Positions 22,121 through 25,227 of a stretch of DNA of 25,227 nucleotides are shown here, piece by piece; position 1 is the first letter of the stretch, and the number at the start of each line of letters is the position of its first letter. Below the pieces are notes generated by a model. The model was not told the DNA's origin. It did no database searches and saw only the letters and a program-made list of their open reading frames with translations. The DNA comes from Pelosinus fermentans (GTDB taxonomy: Bacteria; Bacillota; Negativicutes; DSM-13327): contig DJJR01000007.1 in assembly GCA_002434245.1 (NCBI GenBank), forward strand, positions 1 through 25,227. The letters run 5' to 3'. A program made the position numbers and the translations under genes.

Positions 22121-22213
22121 AGTCAGCTTCTCTTTATTTTGACCTACCGATAAAATAAAAAATTAGAAATATCGTCTTTAAATTGGGACAAGGGACCTGT
22201 CCCCGCGTCCCAT
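22121..22213 (+). repeat. right half of repeat element
   Basis: It starts in the palindrome's right arm (GTCAGCTTCTCTTTATTTTG), continues through CCGATAAAATAAAAAATTAG and ends in a core at 22184-22213. Confidence 0.7.
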
Positions 22214-22361
22214 GCATATATGGTTATGAATAAAGTTCTGGTTTCAAGATATAAACAATTACCGTTTCTTATTGTTAGCTTCGGAGAGCTAGAGCAGATC
22301 ATTTCTCGAGTGTGTTAGTGTCATGCAGTGCGCCAAGCAAGCAGGTTTTCGTCATCGTAGA

Positions 22362-22450
22362 GCAACTCGTACGCACAAAGTGAGCCACTGTCATAGGGGG
22401 CGGGCTCACTATTTGATTCGGGTGGGAACTTCGTGCGGTATTGCGTTTTT
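22362..22450 (+). ncRNA. possible structured RNA or terminator-like fold
   Basis: This GC-richer stretch stands out from AT-rich surroundings and has nested complementary segments: GCAA (22362) with TTGC (22441), CGCAC (22372-22376) with GTGCG (22433-22437), and AGTGAGCC (22379-22386) with GGCTCACT (22403-22410). A T-run follows at 22446-22450. No known RNA family was recognised. It is part of a 971-base interval with no clear gene. Confidence 0.25.
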
Positions 22451-22672
22451 AAGCTATAAGGTACTTGCCCTAGGTTTCTATTATTGTTGTGGTCTTAAGA
22501 TAATGGGGATTGAGCATTGCTAATACCGTGCCAATACCGCGATTTACTAATAATGCAAGCCTTAGCCCGCTTATTTTCCTGATGAGTATTTAATTAAGTT
22601 TATAGTTCTAGTCAATTCAATAGGGTATTCTTAAATCCAGCATGGAAGAAGAGGGCGATAAAGGTACCTGTG

Positions 22673-22923
22673 TAACTACCCATCCATAGGTAGTCACTGA
22701 TTTACTCTTAATAAGAAACCTGAAACAGATCCTGGTTTTGGGTAAAATAATGCTTATAATGTAAAAATATAGAAGGATTTAGCATTTATAAAGAGAAGCT
22801 ACCCATAATAACTTAGTTAGTAAATTTATGGGCAGCTTCTCTTTTAATTGACATTTCGATAAAATAAAGACAATTTAGAACTATCGTTTTTAATTGGGAC
22901 AAAGACCCTGTCCCCGTGTCCCA
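22673..22923 (+). repeat. complete ~250-bp repeat element (copy E)
   Basis: Left hairpin (CTACCCATCCATAGGTAG), AT-rich section, palindrome at about 22791-22846 and core at 22895-22923. It is a full-length member with several private changes (AAACAGATCCTGG, GAAGGATTT). Confidence 0.85.
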
Positions 22924-22939
22924 CAGAAGGAGTTTTACC

Positions 22940-23110
22940 ATGAAAAAAGCAGATATTGTGGAAATTCTTGTTACAGACTATCGGGAAGACAGAGGCGAAA
23001 TGAAAAAAATGACAAAAAATGAGTTAGAAGAACTTTTAAATGAATATTCAGATGATTGTAGCATGTTCCCGAACGGGCGAGATTATGATGCTGAAAATGG
23101 GGGTGATTAA
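22940..23110 (+). CDS. small acidic protein, SAP-like helix pair
   Basis: A 56-residue protein from the ATG at 22940 with AAGGAG nine bases upstream; the frame extends to 22916 but into the repeat. It starts with basic and hydrophobic residues (MKKADIVEILVTDYRED), has a helix-extended-helix like MTKNELEELLNEY, and ends in an acidic tail (FPNGRDYDAENGGD). The KMTKNELEELL pattern resembles a SAP-type nucleic acid binding helix, but the match is weak. The function is unknown. It starts 16 bases after a repeat core. Confidence 0.5.
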   Translation: MKKADIVEILVTDYREDRGEMKKMTKNELEELLNEYSDDCSMFPNGRDYDAENGGD

Positions 23111-23200
23111 TTGCTATAACGAAGACTATATAATCAGTAGCTAATGAGTATAGCAATTGACAAGTCTATTACAACTGAAAATTTTCTTCATGAATTGATT

Positions 23201-23237
23201 TATAGTTGAAGCACTATTGTCGCAGTAGTGCTTCAAA
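23201..23237 (+). terminator. hairpin upstream of the IS remnant
   Basis: TTGAAGCACTA pairs with TAGTGCTTCAA around a short loop, between about 23205 and 23236. It could terminate the small acidic gene. It lies directly before the presumed IS end. Confidence 0.6.
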
Positions 23238-23466
23238 GGGTTCGGGTGCAAAAATTTCAAACATGATATACTCTTGCCGATAAACTCGGAAATTTGAGGT
23301 AAAGAGAATATTGAAAAATATATTTAAGTGGAAGTATTTTGAGTCGGATATCATTATGCTATGCGTTCTCTGGTATCTTAAATATCCATTGAGTTACAGA
23401 ATGGTTGTGGAGATGATGCAAGAGAGAGGATTAAATCTAACTCATACCACAATCTTCTGGCCTTAA
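23238..23466 (+). mobile_element. IS6/IS240-family insertion sequence remnant
   Basis: GGGTTCGGGTGCAAAAATTT at 23238 resembles an IS6-family terminal inverted repeat. The transposase frame at 23311-23466, from a TTG with GAGG upstream, reads FKWKYFESDIIMLCVLWYLK, then YPLSYRMVVEMMQERGLNLT and HTTI. That is the N-terminal zinc-finger/HTH end of the IS6 family (full length about 230 residues). It stops after 51 codons; the DDE domain and right end are gone, so it cannot transpose. The metallopeptidase gene follows 92 bases on. Confidence 0.8.
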
Positions 23467-23558
23467 GATTACTGTTTAAGCATTTGTGAATAATGCAATT
23501 TCTACAATAATACAAGCTTGGAATTGGATTTTTCCAAAATGGAACTATGGAGGATGTT

Positions 23559-24335
23559 ATGGAAATATATTTAGATGGGGTAAACAAGACGGATAGAAAT
23601 GAATTAAGTAATATTATCATTAATGAAATAAAGAGTGTATTTGGGCAAGCGGACACAAACATTAAAGAAATATCTATTCCTAGTGATTTTGTAGAAATAG
23701 TAAACCGAAAGTATACTAGAATTCGACCTGGTGAGAGATATATATATGGAAATCAGACATCGACTCCCGCCAGAACCTTTAGAGTAAATAACAAATGTGA
23801 AATTGTTTTAAATTCACAATATTATAATAAAGATAAAGAATATTTTTTATCCACAATATACCACGAAATAGTTCATGCAAAATTCTATAATGATATCAGT
23901 AAGAACGAATACTCTAATATTAGGGAAGAAAAGAGAGACAATGAAGATGATTTGATCAACGTTTTTACATTAAAAGTTATTGATGAATATAATGCGTACA
24001 AAAAAACATTTGAGAAATACCCCAATATTCGAGATAAATACTATTTAAGTTATAGTATTAAATTAGATACTTATATTCGTGACTTAGAAGCACAAAATTT
24101 TGATTGGTTTACAAACTTTATTGATTATTTGAATAAGGTAACTACATCTTTAAGTATTGTACTTGCGATTTGGAGCACTGATAAAAGTAAAGAAAATGAA
24201 GTTCTGTTACAAAAATGTGATGTTGAGGAGTTATACCAGTTGCTGGGAAACAATGAAATACCTAGTGATGATAATTTTTCTACAATAAAAAAAGTTGTAA
24301 ATAAGATAGTATATTGGATTCCTTGGAATGATTGA
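23559..24335 (+). CDS. HExxH zinc metallopeptidase-like protein
   Basis: 258 residues from the ATG at 23559, which has GGAGG five bases upstream; an in-frame ATG at 23547 lies before the site. The zinc motif HEIVH is at residues 102-106 in STIYHEIVHAKFYND, and Glu143 in VIDEYNAYKK is a good third ligand, the arrangement of gluzincin and ImmA/IrrE-like enzymes. The N-terminal 98 residues contain a beta-rich section (KYTRIRPGERYIYG). The C-terminal 100 residues are helical with no known domain. No Xre-type partner adjoins, so an IrrE-like antirepressor role is only one possibility. It lies downstream of the IS6 remnant. Confidence 0.65.
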   Translation: MEIYLDGVNKTDRNELSNIIINEIKSVFGQADTNIKEISIPSDFVEIVNRKYTRIRPGERYIYGNQTSTPARTFRVNNKCEIVLNSQYYNKDKEYFLSTIYHEIVHAKFYNDISKNEYSNIREEKRDNEDDLINVFTLKVIDEYNAYKKTFEKYPNIRDKYYLSYSIKLDTYIRDLEAQNFDWFTNFIDYLNKVTTSLSIVLAIWSTDKSKENEVLLQKCDVEELYQLLGNNEIPSDDNFSTIKKVVNKIVYWIPWND

Positions 24336-24445
24336 TGGGACGATATGTTTAGCAATACGGGGGTTAATGGGGTGGGGCGACGAACCATCTCCAGACTCTT
24401 CTAAAGTTTGTAAGAATACACATTTTAATATTGGGAGGATTTGAT

Positions 24446-24691
24446 ATGGGAAAAGGGAAGAAAAAAATTAAAGTTGAAATAAATAATTTCAAATCTGATG
24501 CTGGAGATATTTCTGTAGCCATTAACTTTGGAGCTAAATATCGTGTGGAAGTAATCGAACGTACAAATTCTCCTCTGTGTGGACATGGTGGAGTACGATA
24601 TTTTGACGATGATGAAAAACTTGGAAAGTTTTTAAAGGAAGTAAATGCAAAATATATTGATAAGCATTATATTGAAGTTCCATCCTCATAG
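24446..24691 (+). CDS. small basic protein of unknown function
   Basis: 81 residues from the ATG at 24446 with a GGGAGG site six bases upstream. A Lys-rich N-terminus (MGKGKKKIKVEINNFKSD) is followed by a beta-rich middle (GDISVAINFGAKYRVEVIER), a Cys-Gly-His-Gly-Gly segment (SPLCGHGGVRYFDDDEK) and a mixed tail. No family was recognised. It lies 110 bases after the metallopeptidase gene on the same strand, close enough for one transcript, and could be its substrate or regulator (speculative). Confidence 0.5.
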   Translation: MGKGKKKIKVEINNFKSDAGDISVAINFGAKYRVEVIERTNSPLCGHGGVRYFDDDEKLGKFLKEVNAKYIDKHYIEVPSS

Positions 24692-24766
24692 TTAGCCTTG
24701 AGGAGTACAGGGGGCCTGTATTCCTAAGCGTATTGAGTAGGGATTTATGGGAAATTAGTAGAAAAA

Positions 24767-24798
24767 GCACTTGAGAAGAATATAATCTCCTCAAGTGC
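24767..24798. terminator. hairpin downstream of the small basic gene
   Basis: GCACTTGAG (24767-24775) pairs with CTCAAGTGC (24790-24798). No T tail follows, so termination is uncertain. From here to the window end no gene is visible. A second hairpin (CGACACCC ... GGGTGTCG) lies at about 24983-25007. Confidence 0.4.
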
Positions 24799-25105
24799 CA
24801 ATGTCGCATAAATCTTTTTGTACTAAACTGCGGTCGGCTGAAAGTCTCTATGGGAATTGAATATTTCCGTCTCCTTTCGCTAGAAGTACTGCCGATAAAA
24901 TCATTACAAATATAAAAGAAGTTGTAGAGTGTAAAATATACAAATGAGTTTTGCGAAAAGGTTTAATGCCGAAATCAAAACCGACACCCCTCCGCTTAGG
25001 GTGTCGAAAACCTCAATATAAAACGCCTATTTTGCGTATAAGTATTATCTCGCTATCACAACACAATAGGTATGTGGGAACATATTGTTGTCTGGTGGTT
25101 TATAG

Positions 25106-25195
25106 TGGGACAAGAAACCTGTCCCCGTGTCTCATTGAGGTATTTTAGTAAAATAATGAGTATAATGTAAAAATATAGCAGGATTTAGCATTTTA
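25106..25195 (+). repeat. repeat core followed by an interrupted element
   Basis: A core (GTGGGACAAGAAACCTG and CCCCGTGTCTCAT, 25106-25135) is followed by the left-centre section of another element (TTTTAGTAAAATAATGAG, then AAAAATATAGCAGGATTTAG). It breaks off where the palindrome should begin, at GGGGCTGTCGCAC. Confidence 0.75.
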
Positions 25196-25199
25196 AAAA

Positions 25200-25227
25200 G
25201 GGGCTGTCGCACTAAAAAAAGCCCCAA
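25200..25227 (+). mobile_element. possible IS end entering from the right
   Basis: GGGGCTGTCGCACTAAAAAA followed by AGCCCC at the window edge. GGGGCTGTCGCAC looks like a terminal repeat of an insertion sequence and it interrupts a repeat element at this point. The rest lies outside the window, so the family cannot be settled. Confidence 0.35.

Noticed and set aside
22323..22523. 66-codon ORF, His/Cys/Arg-rich
   Set aside because: It lies across a strongly self-complementary segment, has no ribosome site and shows no conserved protein pattern.
4322..25135. Repeated GGGACA units considered as a CRISPR array
   Set aside because: Spacing is irregular over kilobases, units are part of larger elements, and no cas gene is present.
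24951..25148. 65-codon ORF near the right end
   Set aside because: It reads through a hairpin and a repeat core; no ribosome site.
1..25227. tRNA, rRNA or prophage structural genes
   Set aside because: None seen on either strand; no cloverleaf with a CCA-type end and no capsid, tail or integrase-like ORF.

Overview
The window looks like AT-rich chromosomal DNA of an anaerobic Bacillota species. Supporting signs are strong AGGAGG-type ribosome binding sites, several TTG/GTG starts, a Bacillus-type LexA (DinR) box, two HxlR regulators, a CD3324-type small regulator and the siroheme decarboxylase pair AhbA/AhbB of the alternative haem pathway. A Sporomusaceae-like or clostridial anaerobe is plausible, but no rRNA or other taxonomic marker is present. 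It is accessory, actively rearranged sequence: mostly single-gene units separated by repeats, gene fragments and hairpins, with no phage, plasmid or long operon.

Layout. 1-3.4 kb: a reverse-strand FAD oxidoreductase with a four-Cys motif, a small ORF, a CD3324-type regulator behind a structured leader, and a methyltransferase. 3.5-4.3 kb: wreck of an SOS-controlled Y-family polymerase locus (intact LexA-box promoter, polymerase reduced to about 70 codons, companion small gene retained) abutting a dead 3' fragment of a tctC gene. 4.6-8 kb: CobD/HisC-like aminotransferase, HxlR regulator, MBL-fold hydrolase, PNPOx-like flavoprotein. 8-11.3 kb: broken NmrA-type gene, methyltransferase, YdcF-like membrane protein, GNAT acetyltransferase and two DUF362 N-terminal fragments. 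11.4-12.4 kb: intact orphan TctC/Bug lipoprotein. 13-15 kb: DJ-1/PfpI-ferredoxin fusion followed by ahbA and ahbB. 15-18.7 kb: MocR regulator, truncated IclR gene, second HxlR regulator divergent from a lumazine-binding-like/NTF2-fold protein, and a nitroreductase. 19.2-24.7 kb: the least explained part, with a two-helix membrane protein, a zinc-finger/TPR/PD-(D/E)XK protein, a small acidic protein, an IS6-family transposase remnant, an HExxH metallopeptidase and a small basic protein.

The theme tying the window together is a repeat family with a terminal core GGGACA...ACCTGTCCC...GTGTCCCAT. About 20 full or partial cores occur in 25 kb. Three are the right end of a roughly 250-bp element carrying a small left hairpin and a long central palindrome (AGAGAAGCTACC...GGTAGCTTCTCT); others are truncated or belong to a second subfamily. 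They lie between genes, and several gene fragments end exactly or nearly at a copy. At least two segments of the window are duplicated at a distance (4069-4306 with 11316-11560; 12636-12708 with 18641-18711), and the first has a repeat at its junction.

The best candidate for something undescribed is the 19.2-22 kb cassette. The large protein joins Cys-pair zinc motifs, TPR helices and a nuclease-like domain; beside it is a small membrane protein, and repeats lie before, between and after them. A role in defence or conflict is an inference from architecture only. A second notable item is the DJ-1/PfpI-ferredoxin fusion, whose second cluster motif lacks one cysteine.
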